Made by a program: the position numbers and the translations under genes. Source: Moorella sp. E308F (lineage in GTDB: Bacteria; Bacillota; DSM-521; Neomoorellales; Neomoorellaceae). From it: DNA of 64,000 nt. The notes below the pieces were generated by a model, which saw nothing but the letters and a program-made list of their open reading frames with translations, did no database searches and was not told the origin of the DNA. Every line of letters starts with the position of its first letter. Position 1 is the first letter of the stretch. Positions 1-8,778 of this stretch are shown piece after piece. Location of the stretch: the NCBI RefSeq assembly GCF_006538365.1, contig NZ_BJKN01000001.1:1226001-1290000 (forward strand), given 5' to 3'.

Positions 1-2
1 GT

Positions 3-755
3 GGGCAATTAGCAGGTCTAGCATTAGCAGAGTTAGCAAAAAATATACAGGCTAGGCTTATACTAGCAGCACATACTATGCTTGGGGAAAGTGTATTGGC
101 AACCGCAGCAGCTTCTTTGGGCGGAACATTTTTCAGTTCATGCAGGGAAATTTCAATTAAAGATGCCAACTTTAATATCCACCGCATAACATGCGGGGGT
201 AAAGTTGATGAAATACGCACCCTTGTTTCGAGCGTTTGTTTGGGGACTATCATCCCAAGCGGTACCGGTCGTAAGCGTTTTACGGGCAATAAAAGTGTAG
301 AATACCGAGAGATGTTGACTTTAATAAAGGGCGCGGTACCTGAAATAACTGGAGAATTCAAGGCACCTCCTGATGAAATTGATCTGACGGAAGCCGAGTT
401 TATTGTAGCTATTGGAGGAGGCGTAGGAGATAGAAAAGGATATGACATGGCAGCAAGATTTGCAAGTCTTTTAGGTGCTACACTTGGAGGAAGTCGAATT
501 GCTGTAGATCGAGGCTTTCTCCCTAACAGCCGTCTTATCGGCCTAACTGGGCATGAGGTAGCCCCTAAGATATATATTGGTATAGGTATTTCGGGAGCTC
601 CCCATCATCTGAATGGTATTCGAGATGCCAAGGTAATTATCGGGATAAACAAAGATCCAAACGCTCCTTTACTAAAAGCTGCGGATATTGCTGTTGTAGG
701 TGACGCTTATACAATACTACCCGCACTAATCGAAGAATTAGGAGGAGAACTCTGA
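3..755 (+). CDS. etfA: Electron transfer flavoprotein alpha subunit (EtfA/FixB), 5'-truncated
   Basis: Carries FAD and passes electrons with EtfB to the FixC/FixX quinone oxidoreductase encoded next. The frame is open from base 3 to the TGA at 753-755, so the first ATG at 78 is internal and the gene starts left of the window. The C-terminal FAD-binding domain is clear: AIGGGVGDRKG, then LPNSRLIGLTGHEVAP, then a GISGAPHHLNGI segment and INKDPNAPLLKAADI near the end, all hallmarks of EtfA. The stop overlaps the ATG of fixC by one base, so the genes are translationally coupled. The region is AT-rich. Confidence 0.93.
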   Translation, partial: GQLAGLALAELAKNIQARLILAAHTMLGESVLATAAASLGGTFFSSCREISIKDANFNIHRITCGGKVDEIRTLVSSVCLGTIIPSGTGRKRFTGNKSVEYREMLTLIKGAVPEITGEFKAPPDEIDLTEAEFIVAIGGGVGDRKGYDMAARFASLLGATLGGSRIAVDRGFLPNSRLIGLTGHEVAPKIYIGIGISGAPHHLNGIRDAKVIIGINKDPNAPLLKAADIAVVGDAYTILPALIEELGGEL

Positions 756-2053
756 TGGTAAAGCATTTCGATGTTATTGTAGTTGGTGCTGGATTAGCGG
801 GTAGTGCTGCAGCGTTGACAATGTCTCGTTCGGGTTTAAATGTATGTTTAATTGAACGGGCTACAGCCCCTGGAGAGAAGAATGTAACTGGCGGCGTGTT
901 ATATGGAAAAGTACTTGATGATTTGATTCCAGATTGGCAAAATAAAGCTCCCATTGAACGATGGATTGTCAAGAATGGTATCGGAATAGTTACATCTAAA
1001 TCTTTAACCTTATTTCAATTTGAGACCGAGGACTTTTATAATCCACCTTATAACTCTTGCACCATTAATAGGGCCAATTTTGATCTTTGGTTAGCTCAAC
1101 AGGCGGAGGAAGCAGGAGCTACATTAGTAACCAATACTTTAGTTGAAGATCTTATTTTTAAGGACGGTTATGTGAAAGGGGTAAAGACACAACGGCCAGA
1201 TGGTGAGTTGGAAGCAGATATCGTTATCTGTGCTGATGGTGTAAATTCTTTATTAGCTCAAAAAGCTGGTTTGCGCCAAAAAGATATAGCCCCCCATGAA
1301 GTTGGGATAGGGATAAAAGAAGTATGGTTATTACCTATCGAAAAAATTAATGAACGTTTTGGGCTTGAGGATAATCAGGGTAGTGCCTATGAATTTATTG
1401 GGACCTTTTTAAATGGGGTGCATGGTGGGGCCTTCCTTTATACCAACAAAAAGACTTTATCCTTAGGAATCGTTGTTAATTTAGGTTCATTACAAAAAGC
1501 AGCCGTGCAACCTAGTATGCTTTTAGAAGAATTTAAAGGTCAACCCCAAATACAAAAGTTTATAGAAGGCGGAACGTTAGTGGAGTATTCTGCTCATATG
1601 GTACCGGAGATTGGTTTAGAAATGGTGCCTAAATTATACGGTAATGGCGTTATGGTAGCAGGGGATGCTGCAGGTTTTGTTGTAACTAATGGCTTTACTT
1701 TTGAAGGGATGAATTATGCTCTTGCCTCTGGTAAAGCTGCAGGCCATACTGCTGTACACGCTATTAAGAACGGTGACGTATCAGCAAAGGCTTTGGCAGC
1801 ATACAAGGATAAAATTAACGAATCATTTATTGGTAAAAACCTTGAAACGTACAGGAAAGTTTACCACGTTTTAGGTAACCCTCGGTTGAGGAAGGAATAC
1901 CCTCAAATTATTGAAGAAATTGCAAAAGATCTATTTCTCTTTGATGGGAAACCGCGCCCTAAACTAGCAAAGATGGTTAAAAGCATAACGGGAAAAAAGG
2001 TAGCAATGTGGCAAGTTATTAGAGATGGTTTTGATATCTGGAGGTACATGTAA
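755..2053 (+). CDS. fixC: ETF-quinone oxidoreductase-like flavoprotein FixC
   Basis: FAD-dependent oxidoreductase of 432 residues, the usual FixC length. An N-terminal Rossmann dinucleotide motif (VVGAGLAGSAAA, about residues 9-20) is followed by IERATAPGEKNVTGG, typical of FixC. A second FAD contact, VMVAGDAAGFVVTNGFTFEGMNYA, lies about residues 300-325. In the FixABCX complex it accepts electrons from ETF and reduces quinone, in some bacteria by flavin-based bifurcation; which mode applies here cannot be read from the sequence. It overlaps etfA by one base and is 3 bases from fixX. Confidence 0.92.
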   Translation: MVKHFDVIVVGAGLAGSAAALTMSRSGLNVCLIERATAPGEKNVTGGVLYGKVLDDLIPDWQNKAPIERWIVKNGIGIVTSKSLTLFQFETEDFYNPPYNSCTINRANFDLWLAQQAEEAGATLVTNTLVEDLIFKDGYVKGVKTQRPDGELEADIVICADGVNSLLAQKAGLRQKDIAPHEVGIGIKEVWLLPIEKINERFGLEDNQGSAYEFIGTFLNGVHGGAFLYTNKKTLSLGIVVNLGSLQKAAVQPSMLLEEFKGQPQIQKFIEGGTLVEYSAHMVPEIGLEMVPKLYGNGVMVAGDAAGFVVTNGFTFEGMNYALASGKAAGHTAVHAIKNGDVSAKALAAYKDKINESFIGKNLETYRKVYHVLGNPRLRKEYPQIIEEIAKDLFLFDGKPRPKLAKMVKSITGKKVAMWQVIRDGFDIWRYM

Positions 2054-2056
2054 ACT

Positions 2057-2326
2057 ATGGATATACTGGAAAAGCTAATGCGTGTATATTTTATTTCAGA
2101 TGAAAGACCTCATATAACGGTTAATAAATCTATCTGCCAATCATGTTCCAGCAAAGAATGCCTTCATGTTTGTCCAGCCCAACGCTATACTTTAGAAGCT
2201 GAAGGTGTTCAATTTATTGCTGATGGTTGTTTGGAATGTGGTGCGTGTCGTATCTCTTGTAAATCAGGAGCCATAACCTGGAGTTATCCTCGAGGTGGCT
2301 TTGGTGTTCGTTTCCGTTTAGGATAA
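2057..2326 (+). CDS. fixX: FixX ferredoxin-like protein
   Basis: Small iron-sulfur partner of FixC, 89 residues. Cysteines are arranged as CQSCSSKECLHVCP followed by CLECGACRISC, matching FixX, which holds [4Fe-4S] chemistry although the first motif is not a standard ferredoxin spacing. The C-terminal YPRGGFGVRFRLG is the family signature tail. It starts three bases after fixC, so it belongs to the same transcript. Confidence 0.92.
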   Translation: MDILEKLMRVYFISDERPHITVNKSICQSCSSKECLHVCPAQRYTLEAEGVQFIADGCLECGACRISCKSGAITWSYPRGGFGVRFRLG

Positions 2327-2335
2327 AGATGTTTA

Positions 2336-3181
2336 GTGAAAGGGCGACAAGAAGTGAGAATTGCAGTTTTAACTCGAGAACAAATAGTGCCTGTAGGGTC
2401 TCCAATTTTTGCTGATGATAATAGAAATTTGAGCGACGTTACTGTAACTAATTTTACAGACGTCTCAGATCTTGCAGCCATGAGAGCAGCTGTTGCTATA
2501 AAAAAACAAGTACATGGAACGAATATAAACTTATATTACCTTGGTAAAAATATTTACACCTTACGCTCCATTATGGCAGTAGGAGCAGATGAAACAACAA
2601 TGATAAAAGTTGATGATGATTTAGATGCCCTAACGACTGCTCAAATAGTTACCGAAGCTCTTCAAAATGAAAAATTTAACCTGATATTGACTGGCCAATA
2701 CGGGGCTGGAGGAGATGGTACCGGGCAGGCTATAGCCAATTTTATTGGCTTAATGTTAATAACAGCGGCGGTTTCCATTGAACTGTCATCTAAGGAGGGA
2801 AAATGTATAGCAATCCGGACACTAGGGCGCGGTCGCCGTCAGAAGGTTGTATTTAATTTACCTGCTTTAGTTATGTGTGATCGCACCATGGACACTGTTG
2901 AGTATTCTTCTTTACCTGAAATAATCCAGGCTGCTAAGTTACAAATAAAGGAATTTAAACCAATGGTGAAACACTATAGCTCTGAACGTATCAAGCTTCA
3001 GCTGCCAACCCCAAGGCCCAAAAAAATTTTTACTCCTGACAGCAATCTTAGTTCAAGTGATCGAATAAAGCAGATACTTTCGGGGGGGATTTCCAAGCGG
3101 GCTACAGACCGTTTGGAAGGCCCACCGAAGGAGGTGGCTAAACAGCTGTTAAGTCTTTTAAAGCGGGAAGGTATTCTATAA
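2336..3181 (+). CDS. etfB: Electron transfer flavoprotein beta subunit-like (EtfB/FixA)
   Basis: ETF beta subunit of about 281 residues that should pair with the EtfA above. Recognisable parts are the N-terminal beta strand (RIAVLTREQIVPVG), the AAVAIKKQVHGTNINLYYLG core, the GQYGAGGDGTGQ segment near residue 120 and the basic LGRGRRQKVVFNLPALV region. The GTG at 2336 is the longest start; an in-frame GTG at 2354 gives a family-like N terminus and may be the true one. It is the last gene of the fix block. The usual order is fixABCX, so a beta subunit after fixX is unusual. Confidence 0.85.
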   Translation: MKGRQEVRIAVLTREQIVPVGSPIFADDNRNLSDVTVTNFTDVSDLAAMRAAVAIKKQVHGTNINLYYLGKNIYTLRSIMAVGADETTMIKVDDDLDALTTAQIVTEALQNEKFNLILTGQYGAGGDGTGQAIANFIGLMLITAAVSIELSSKEGKCIAIRTLGRGRRQKVVFNLPALVMCDRTMDTVEYSSLPEIIQAAKLQIKEFKPMVKHYSSERIKLQLPTPRPKKIFTPDSNLSSSDRIKQILSGGISKRATDRLEGPPKEVAKQLLSLLKREGIL

Positions 3182-3197
3182 GTTTGGAGGGGAAATA

Positions 3198-4364
3198 ATG
3201 CAAAAAATCAAAGTAGGCGTTATAGGTACCGGCTTTATTGGCCCTGAACATATTGAAGCTGTGCGCCGTTTGGGTTTTGTCGAAGTCGTCGCCCTGGCAG
3301 AAGCAAATAAAGAACTGGCCGAAAAAAGGGCGGTTGAATTAGGTATTGCCAAAGCCTACGGCGATTATCGAGAAATACTGGCGGATCCTGACATAAAGGT
3401 GGTACACAACTGTACGCCCAACAATTTACACTATAAGATTAACAAAGATATCATTATGGCCGGTAAACATGTCTTATCGGAGAAACCCCTGGCCATGACC
3501 AGCAGCGAGTCTGCCGAACTCCTAAAATTAGCAAGAGAACATAAAGTAGTTCATGGCGTTAACTTTAACTACCGGCAGTACCCTTTAGTGCAACAATTAA
3601 GGGCAATGATCAGAGAGGGTACTTTAGGTAAAGTTAATCTGGTTCACGGCAGCTACCTGCAGGATTGGTTACTCTATGATACAGATTACAACTGGCGCCT
3701 TGAACCGGAAGTCGGGGGCAGTTCCCGGGCGGTGGCCGATATCGGATCTCACTGGTGTGACACCGTGCAGCACGTGATCGGACAAAGTATTACTGAAGTA
3801 TTTGCCGACCTGGCCACGATAATTCCTGTAAGAAAAAGACCAAAGCAAAGTGTGGCAACTTTTGGGGTTCAGGAATTACAGGCAGGGCAGTATGAGGAAG
3901 TACCTATAAAAACAGAGGATTATGCGACCGTACTCTTGCGTTTCAGCGGTGGTGCCAGGGGTGTCTTTACCGTTTCCCAGGTAAGTGCGGGGAGGAAAAA
4001 TAGGCTTAGTTTTGAAATCGATTGCAGCAAATCGTCTGCCTTCTGGAGCCAGGAGGAACCCGAGCACCTCTGGATTGGCCACCGCGAACGGCCTAACGAA
4101 ATTCTTATGGCCGACCCTGCCTTACTTTCACCGGAAGCCCAAAATTATATCCATCATCCAGGCGGCCATAACGAAGGCTGGCCTGATGGTTTAAAGAATA
4201 TGATGCATAATTTTTATAGCTTTATTTTGGAAGGGAAAGACCCTCTGGCAGATGCTGCCAACTTTGCCACCTTTGCTGATGGTCATGCGGCTATGTGTAT
4301 AATTGAAGCAATTTTAGAAAGCAATGCCACCCAGAAATGGGTGAAAGTAAATAATAGCTTTTAG
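3198..4364 (+). CDS. Gfo/Idh/MocA-family NAD(P)-dependent oxidoreductase
   Basis: Dehydrogenase of 388 residues from the glucose-fructose oxidoreductase/inositol dehydrogenase family. An N-terminal Rossmann fold with GVIGTGFIGPEHIEA (residues 6-20) precedes the family EKP motif in LSEKPLAMT (near residue 97) and a C-terminal alpha/beta domain with DIGSHWCDT, the usual catalytic Asp/His site. A good ribosome site (TTTGGAGGGG) precedes the ATG. The sugar or polyol substrate is unknown. The two genes after it, a TIM-barrel isomerase and a ROK kinase, suggest a small carbohydrate catabolic operon. Confidence 0.9.
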   Translation: MQKIKVGVIGTGFIGPEHIEAVRRLGFVEVVALAEANKELAEKRAVELGIAKAYGDYREILADPDIKVVHNCTPNNLHYKINKDIIMAGKHVLSEKPLAMTSSESAELLKLAREHKVVHGVNFNYRQYPLVQQLRAMIREGTLGKVNLVHGSYLQDWLLYDTDYNWRLEPEVGGSSRAVADIGSHWCDTVQHVIGQSITEVFADLATIIPVRKRPKQSVATFGVQELQAGQYEEVPIKTEDYATVLLRFSGGARGVFTVSQVSAGRKNRLSFEIDCSKSSAFWSQEEPEHLWIGHRERPNEILMADPALLSPEAQNYIHHPGGHNEGWPDGLKNMMHNFYSFILEGKDPLADAANFATFADGHAAMCIIEAILESNATQKWVKVNNSF

Positions 4365-4385
4365 TTGAAGCTGGGAGGGAGTAAT

Positions 4386-5357
4386 TTGAAACTAGGGGTA
4401 TTTACTGTCCTTTTTCAGAATAAACCGTTTGATGAAACACTGGATATTGTCAAAAGTTATGGCCTGGAAGCCGTGGAATTGGGTACTGGTAATTATCCCG
4501 GCAGCGCTCATTGCAATCCCGACGAACTACTTTCAGATACCCAAAAGCTCATCGCTTTTACCAAAGCACTTGAGGAAAGAGGATTAATCATAAGCGCCCT
4601 CAGTTGCCACGGCAACCCCTTACACCCGCAAAAGGAGGTTGCGCGCAGGTTTCATGAAACCTGGCGCAAGACGGTCCTGCTGGCTGAAAAGTTGGGGGTG
4701 GAATGCATTAATGTTTTCTCCGGCTGCCCGGGTGACTCGGATAATTCCTTGCATCCAAACTGGGTTACCTGTGCCTGGCCACCTGACTACCTGGAAGTTT
4801 TAAACTGGCAATGGGATACCAAACTTGTACCTTACTGGAAAGAAGAAGTAGCCTATGCTGCCCAACATAAGGTGCGTAAAATAGCTTTTGAAATGCATCC
4901 TGGATTTATGGTCTATAATCCGGAAACTTTATTGAAATTAAGAAACCTGGTTGGGCCGGAGATAGGAGCTAATTTTGATCCAAGTCATTTAGTATGGCAG
5001 GGTATCGATCCGGTTGAAGCAGTTAAGGTGCTGGGGAAAGAAAACGCCATTTTCCATGTCCATGCCAAGGATACTTACCTTGATAAGAGTAATATAAAGG
5101 TAAATGGAGTTTTAGATACTAAACCCTATCACCAGGTAGCGGAGCGTTCCTGGACCTTTAGGAGCGTAGGCTATGGGCTAAGCGAGGCGGTATGGAAAAA
5201 TATTATCAGCGTCTTAAGGGTGGTTGGCTATGATTACGTTCTCAGTATCGAACATGAGGATTGCCTGGCATCTTCCCAGGAAGGCTTTTCAAAAGCGGTA
5301 AGCTGCCTCAAAGATTGTTTGTTCCGCGAGCCTGCCGGTGAAATGTGGTGGGCATAG
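4386..5357 (+). CDS. Sugar phosphate isomerase/epimerase-type TIM barrel protein
   Basis: Member of the xylose-isomerase-like (AP endonuclease 2) TIM-barrel superfamily, about 323 residues. Metal-ligand-type positions are visible in ALSCHGNPLHP, KIAFEMHPG, NFDPSHLVWQG, FHVHAKDT and LSIEHED, the series of Glu/His/Asp residues that bind a divalent metal in epimerases and isomerases. The frame is open from TTG 4365, but TTG 4386 sits five bases after GGGAGGGA and gives a family-like start (MKLGVFTVLF). It follows the dehydrogenase immediately and overlaps the kinase gene. Substrate unknown. Confidence 0.87.
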   Translation: MKLGVFTVLFQNKPFDETLDIVKSYGLEAVELGTGNYPGSAHCNPDELLSDTQKLIAFTKALEERGLIISALSCHGNPLHPQKEVARRFHETWRKTVLLAEKLGVECINVFSGCPGDSDNSLHPNWVTCAWPPDYLEVLNWQWDTKLVPYWKEEVAYAAQHKVRKIAFEMHPGFMVYNPETLLKLRNLVGPEIGANFDPSHLVWQGIDPVEAVKVLGKENAIFHVHAKDTYLDKSNIKVNGVLDTKPYHQVAERSWTFRSVGYGLSEAVWKNIISVLRVVGYDYVLSIEHEDCLASSQEGFSKAVSCLKDCLFREPAGEMWWA

Positions 5358-6346
5358 TGAGTAAAGAGAGTATGCTGGCAGAGAATAATACCGGATTTAC
5401 TATCGGCATTGATATGGGAGGCACCAAAATATTAACGGCGCTGGTAAACTCCCATGGAAATATTGTCAAGACTACTCGATATTCTACCGCTGTAACTGAG
5501 GGCAAGGATAGAATAATCGCGCAAATAACCCAAAGTGTTCACGAAGTATCGGCGGGACTGGATCTCGGTAGAGATATAATAGGTATAGGTGTTAGCTGCG
5601 CCGGACCGGTAGATCCGGAAAACGGTGTTCTGGTTCAGGGTACTAACCTGGGGTGGGACAACGCCCCTCTGAAATCAATCCTGGAGGATAGGTTTAAATT
5701 ACCAGTATATGTAGAGAATGATGCCAATACCGCGGCTATAGCGGAACACCGTTTGGGTGCCGGTGCTGGAAGTAAGGATATGGTGTATGTTACTATTAGT
5801 ACAGGAATAGGCGGCGGCCTTATTCTGGGAGGGCAAATCTACCGCGGTGCCAATTTTGCTGCGGGTGAAATAGGACACATTATTGTCGAAATTGAGGGGC
5901 CAGAGTGCAACTGCGGCAGCCGGGGTTGCGTTGAGGCTGTTGCTTCTGGTCCGGCAACGGCAAGAAGGGCGGTAGAGCGTATACGCAGGGGGGAGACTTC
6001 AGCTATTATACAAATGGTAGAAGGTGAGCTTGACAAAGTAACAGGAGAGATAGTTTATCGGGCTGCTGCCAACGGCGATTCACTTGCTGGGGAAGTAGTT
6101 TACCAATCAGGTAGATATATCGGTGTAGCCCTAGCTAGCCTGGTGAATATTTTAAATCCGGAAGTAATCGTTATTGGTGGCGGTGTGGCCAAAGCAGGAG
6201 AACTTTTATTTAAACCATTAAGGGAGAATTTAACTATTAGGGTAATGCGATCGCAAAGGGAAAAAGTAAAAGTAGTTGCATCAAAGTTTGGTAGTTATAG
6301 CAGTGTATTGGGAGCGGCTTTCTTACCTTATTTAACCGGCGAGTAA
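5357..6346 (+). CDS. ROK-family sugar kinase (glucokinase-like)
   Basis: ROK family ATP-dependent sugar kinase of about 330 residues. The phosphate-binding motif IGIDMGGTK is near the N terminus. Mid-protein are NDANTAAIAE, a sugar-binding and catalytic Asp motif, and GEIGH followed by CNCGSRGCVEA, the zinc-binding ROK signature. No N-terminal helix-turn-helix is present, so this is a kinase rather than a ROK repressor. Several starts are possible: GTG at 5345, 5348 or 5357, or ATG at 5372. GTG 5357 is chosen for the GGTGG five bases upstream. It closes the carbohydrate cluster. Confidence 0.9.
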   Translation: MSKESMLAENNTGFTIGIDMGGTKILTALVNSHGNIVKTTRYSTAVTEGKDRIIAQITQSVHEVSAGLDLGRDIIGIGVSCAGPVDPENGVLVQGTNLGWDNAPLKSILEDRFKLPVYVENDANTAAIAEHRLGAGAGSKDMVYVTISTGIGGGLILGGQIYRGANFAAGEIGHIIVEIEGPECNCGSRGCVEAVASGPATARRAVERIRRGETSAIIQMVEGELDKVTGEIVYRAAANGDSLAGEVVYQSGRYIGVALASLVNILNPEVIVIGGGVAKAGELLFKPLRENLTIRVMRSQREKVKVVASKFGSYSSVLGAAFLPYLTGE

Positions 6347-6359
6347 CAACGTAAAATAA

Positions 6360-6385
6360 CCCCCACCTAACACTTAAGGTGGGGG
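6360..6385 (+). terminator. Stem-loop after the ROK kinase gene
   Basis: CCCCCACC (6360-6367) pairs perfectly with GGTGGGGG (6378-6385) around a 10-base loop. It has no long T-tract on the plus strand. A related sequence lies at the same place inside the second IS66 remnant near 55.0 kb, so it probably belongs to the end of the IS element and may also stop transcription from the kinase operon. Confidence 0.5.
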
Positions 6386-6396
6386 TATAAACTATC

Positions 6397-7123
6397 TTAA
6401 TTCATCCGGCAAATAGGAGGCAAAGTTTCCGACCACGGCAGGTACTGATCCAGGGCATTTTTATCCTGGAGGTCCAGGTTGGGAAGGTTTTCGAAAAGGT
6501 AAATGAGATAGTGGAAGGGATTTAAATTGTTTTCCTTAGCCGTTTTTATGATGCTGTAGGTAATGGCGCTGGCTTTAGCACCCCGCGGGGTGTTGGCAAA
6601 TAGCCAGTTCTTACGGCCGATGACGAAGGGCTTGATGGAGCGCTTGTTGCGGTTGTTGTCGAGTTCCAGCCGCCCGTCTTGCAAGAAGACTACAAGTTTA
6701 TCCCACTGACCGCACCTCGGTACTTATTTCATGTAAAGGGCCGCCGCAGAACGGGCAGACCCGTTCTTCTTCCGGCAGGCGGTTCTCTATTACTTTTACC
6801 GGCAGATCTTCCAGGTTCATCTCCCGAAGGCCGCGCCCTTTGCGGCGCTGGTAGGTGATGGTTTCCAAATCCGGCTCAGGCGCTTGCGGCCGGGCTTCCG
6901 CTTCGTTAAAAAGTAAAAGCTGTTTTTGTAAAGGTGTGGTCCGTTCGCTGGAAGAATCGAATTGCCGTTTCTTGCTTAAACGGAACTGCTCCATAAACCA
7001 CTTTAACTTGGCGGTCAGTTCAGCATTTTGCTGTGACAGCTCTCTACATTGCTCTTGCAGCTGTAGGCAGAGGCTTTTCAGCTCTTCTATAGTCATGGCG
7101 GCGATAGATTGCGAAGTGATCAT
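6397..7123 (-). pseudogene. tnpC: IS66 transposase (TnpC) with catalytic core deleted
   Basis: Two fragments of one transposase. Bases 7123 to 6698 encode the N-terminal 141 residues: a coiled-coil-rich stretch (EELKSLCLQLQEQ), a basic region with SSERTTPLQKQ, and the CPFCGGPLHE zinc motif. Bases 6684 to 6397 encode the C-terminal part (NNRNKRSIKPFVIGRKNW and NTPRGAKASA). The DDE catalytic region between them is missing and the reading frame changes at the junction near 6690-6700. A related C-terminal segment occurs at 55.1-55.4 kb. Confidence 0.9.
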
Positions 7124-7149
7124 GCTTTAATGTTTCAAGCGGCCAGTTA

Positions 7150-7271
7150 TCATAATTGCCTGGGGCTAACGTCTTCATGGGCGGCGCACCTTTCTTTAAC
7201 GCTTTGCCAGCTGATCTGGTATGCGGCTATCCGGGTTTCCCAAAGTGTTTGCCGTTCGGCTTTGTGGTCAT
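7150..7271 (-). pseudogene. tnpA: IS66 accessory protein TnpA, N-terminal fragment
   Basis: Minus-strand remnant too short for a full gene. After ATG ACC ACA AAG one base appears to be missing; in the shifted frame the peptide reads AERQTLWETRIAAYQ, then SVKERCAAHEDVSPRQL, which is the N-terminal pattern of IS66 TnpA. It then runs into TGA TAA where the rest of tnpA and all of tnpB have been lost. GGAGGGAG upstream of the ATG is the old ribosome site. Recognised by pattern, not by search. Confidence 0.65.
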
Positions 7272-7357
7272 AAAAAATCTCCCTCCGTTGATATTCTTGA
7301 GGGAGATTATCCTATAAATACTGCTTTGGTGCTAGGTGGGTTGAGTTTGACGCTTAC

Positions 7358-7443
7358 GACGAAACTATTTTTTACGATGCCTTAAACCATTGATGTATCT
7401 ATGGTTGGTAAATTTTTACGTTATGCCAAACTTGGGGTTCAAA
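7358..7443. repeat. Left arm of about 80-bp imperfect inverted repeat flanking the hydrolase gene
   Basis: This stretch begins GACGAAAC immediately after the IS66 end and is the imperfect reverse complement of 8211-8291. The best-matched core contains TATCTATGGTTGGTAA and TTTTTACGT on both arms, with small indels elsewhere. The two arms enclose the minus-strand alpha/beta hydrolase gene with little else. Confidence 0.75.
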
Positions 7444-7465
7444 TGATGCTTAGGGATGAATTCCT

Positions 7466-8176
7466 CTAAATTAAGCTAAGAAGATTTTTGGTTAGTTGCT
7501 CTGGAGCCGAAAAGAAAGGAGAATGGCTTGTTTCCATTTTAATTACACGTTCACAAGGTAAATTGGTATACATTCTTTCTTGAACTACAGGAAAGATTGC
7601 ATTATCTTTGGTGCAGGTAATATAAACTCTTGGTACCCTCCCAAATCGCGTAGGCGATGTTTGCACACGGGCATTGAATGGTTCAGGTGCTTGCGGTACA
7701 AGTAAAAGTTTCGCTAAAGTTATATCAGAATCAGGACAATCTGCATAAAAAACTTCTTTTATAGCGTCTTCTTTTACTGAAAAGGGACTGTTTTCATAGG
7801 GCATAACGAGATTGGGAAGAACCAGTGTCTGGTCACCCAATACCTGTAGAAGAGACTCGCCATTTTGGAGTAGAAATGCAGTAAGATAAACTAATCGTTT
7901 AATTTTATCAGGGCGTTCTTCGGCTACCTGGGTAATCACTACGCCTCCCATACTATGCCCTACTAAGATTACAGGTTCTGTTTCTGCATCTAACACCCGA
8001 CATACGCAATCAACATAATCGCGAAGTGTTATTTTTTCGGGAGGCGTTTTATCGCGCCCATGAGAAGGAAGATCTACAGCTACTACCTTATGACCATTTC
8101 GTTCAATAAGGGGAATTACTTTATACCAACACCACGCACCGTGCCAAGCCCCGTGGACCAATACAAAAGTACTCAT
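7466..8176 (-). CDS. Alpha/beta hydrolase (esterase-like)
   Basis: Alpha/beta-hydrolase-fold enzyme of 236 residues resembling plant-type methylesterase/hydroxynitrile-lyase-like and bacterial salicylate esterase proteins. The N terminus has FVLVHGAWHGAWCW (oxyanion-hole HG motif), the nucleophile elbow is GHSMGG near residue 84, and the C terminus has a candidate catalytic His in ETSHSPFFS with an upstream Asp in TCTKDNAIF. No signal peptide is seen. A strong ribosome site (TTAGGAGGG) precedes the ATG. The gene is alone on its strand, AT-rich, and bracketed by inverted repeats, which suggests it moved as a unit. Substrate unknown. Confidence 0.87.
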   Translation of the reverse strand: MSTFVLVHGAWHGAWCWYKVIPLIERNGHKVVAVDLPSHGRDKTPPEKITLRDYVDCVCRVLDAETEPVILVGHSMGGVVITQVAEERPDKIKRLVYLTAFLLQNGESLLQVLGDQTLVLPNLVMPYENSPFSVKEDAIKEVFYADCPDSDITLAKLLLVPQAPEPFNARVQTSPTRFGRVPRVYITCTKDNAIFPVVQERMYTNLPCERVIKMETSHSPFFSAPEQLTKNLLSLI

Positions 8177-8210
8177 TTAAACCCTCCTAAAAGATTATAC
8201 AGAAACAATT

Positions 8211-8291
8211 CTTTAACCCAAGCTTGACGTAAAAATTACCAACCATAGATAATACAAAGGGTTTAATGCAATCGTAAAGAATGGTTTCGTC
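8211..8291. repeat. Right arm of inverted repeat flanking the hydrolase gene
   Basis: Imperfect reverse complement of 7358-7443, ending GTTTCGTC at 8284-8291. It lies 35 bases upstream of the hydrolase ATG, so it could also contain that gene's promoter. The outer ends of the two arms are among the best conserved parts, as expected for terminal repeats. Confidence 0.75.
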
Positions 8292-8778
8292 ATTCCAACT
8301 AGTACTCGGGCTTTTTTATATTAGTTTTACCTATTGGGACGCAATTATGCATTCACATTTCAATAATAGCCATTTCTTCTAATGGGCAGATGGTATGTAA
8401 ATGCTCACTTTGCTTCGCTACATTGAAAAATATTATCGCTAAAGTTGGATTTTTACATTAGTAAAGCTATATCATTCCTTTCTTTTATGATTCGACAATA
8501 GCGAATACAATTCATCACTTTTGTAGCTTTAATTCGTTAAAAAATATGGTTTTCCTTCAAAACCATATAAAATACTGTTCGATAATACCGCAGCTTTAAT
8601 TTTTGCTGAATAACCCTTGCCATAAATTAAGGACCTCCATACTGTATTAGTGCGATTGACGAGTGGTAATCTGCATGTCACCTGGTATGGTAAGTAGAGG
8701 CATTTCTGGAGGAAGCAGAAAGCCAAACGGATAGGCCGGACCTAAAAGCTGCCATATAGCGTTCTACTACTCTACGAA
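8292..8778. other. AT-rich intergenic stretch with no supported gene
   Basis: No reading frame here has a convincing start, ribosome site or family resemblance. A 65-codon minus-strand frame at 8529-8726 has no recognisable motif. The stretch separates the hydrolase cassette from the duplicated upstream segment that begins at 8779. Confidence 0.5.

Larger units (their letters stand above)
6350..7357 (-). mobile_element. IS66-family insertion sequence remnant, internally deleted
   Basis: Decayed IS66 element reading on the minus strand. The right end keeps an inverted-repeat end at 7335-7357 (GGTGGGTTG...GACGCTTAC), the reverse complement of ends at 54961-54983 and 55749-55771 apart from a few changes. 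Inside are a tnpA fragment, no tnpB, and a tnpC joined from N- and C-terminal parts without its catalytic core. The left end is eroded into the stem-loop after the ROK gene. It cannot transpose on its own. Confidence 0.85.

Noticed and set aside
8529..8726. 65-codon minus-strand frame in the gap before the ferredoxin
   Set aside because: No ribosome site, no recognisable motif, and no support from neighbours.
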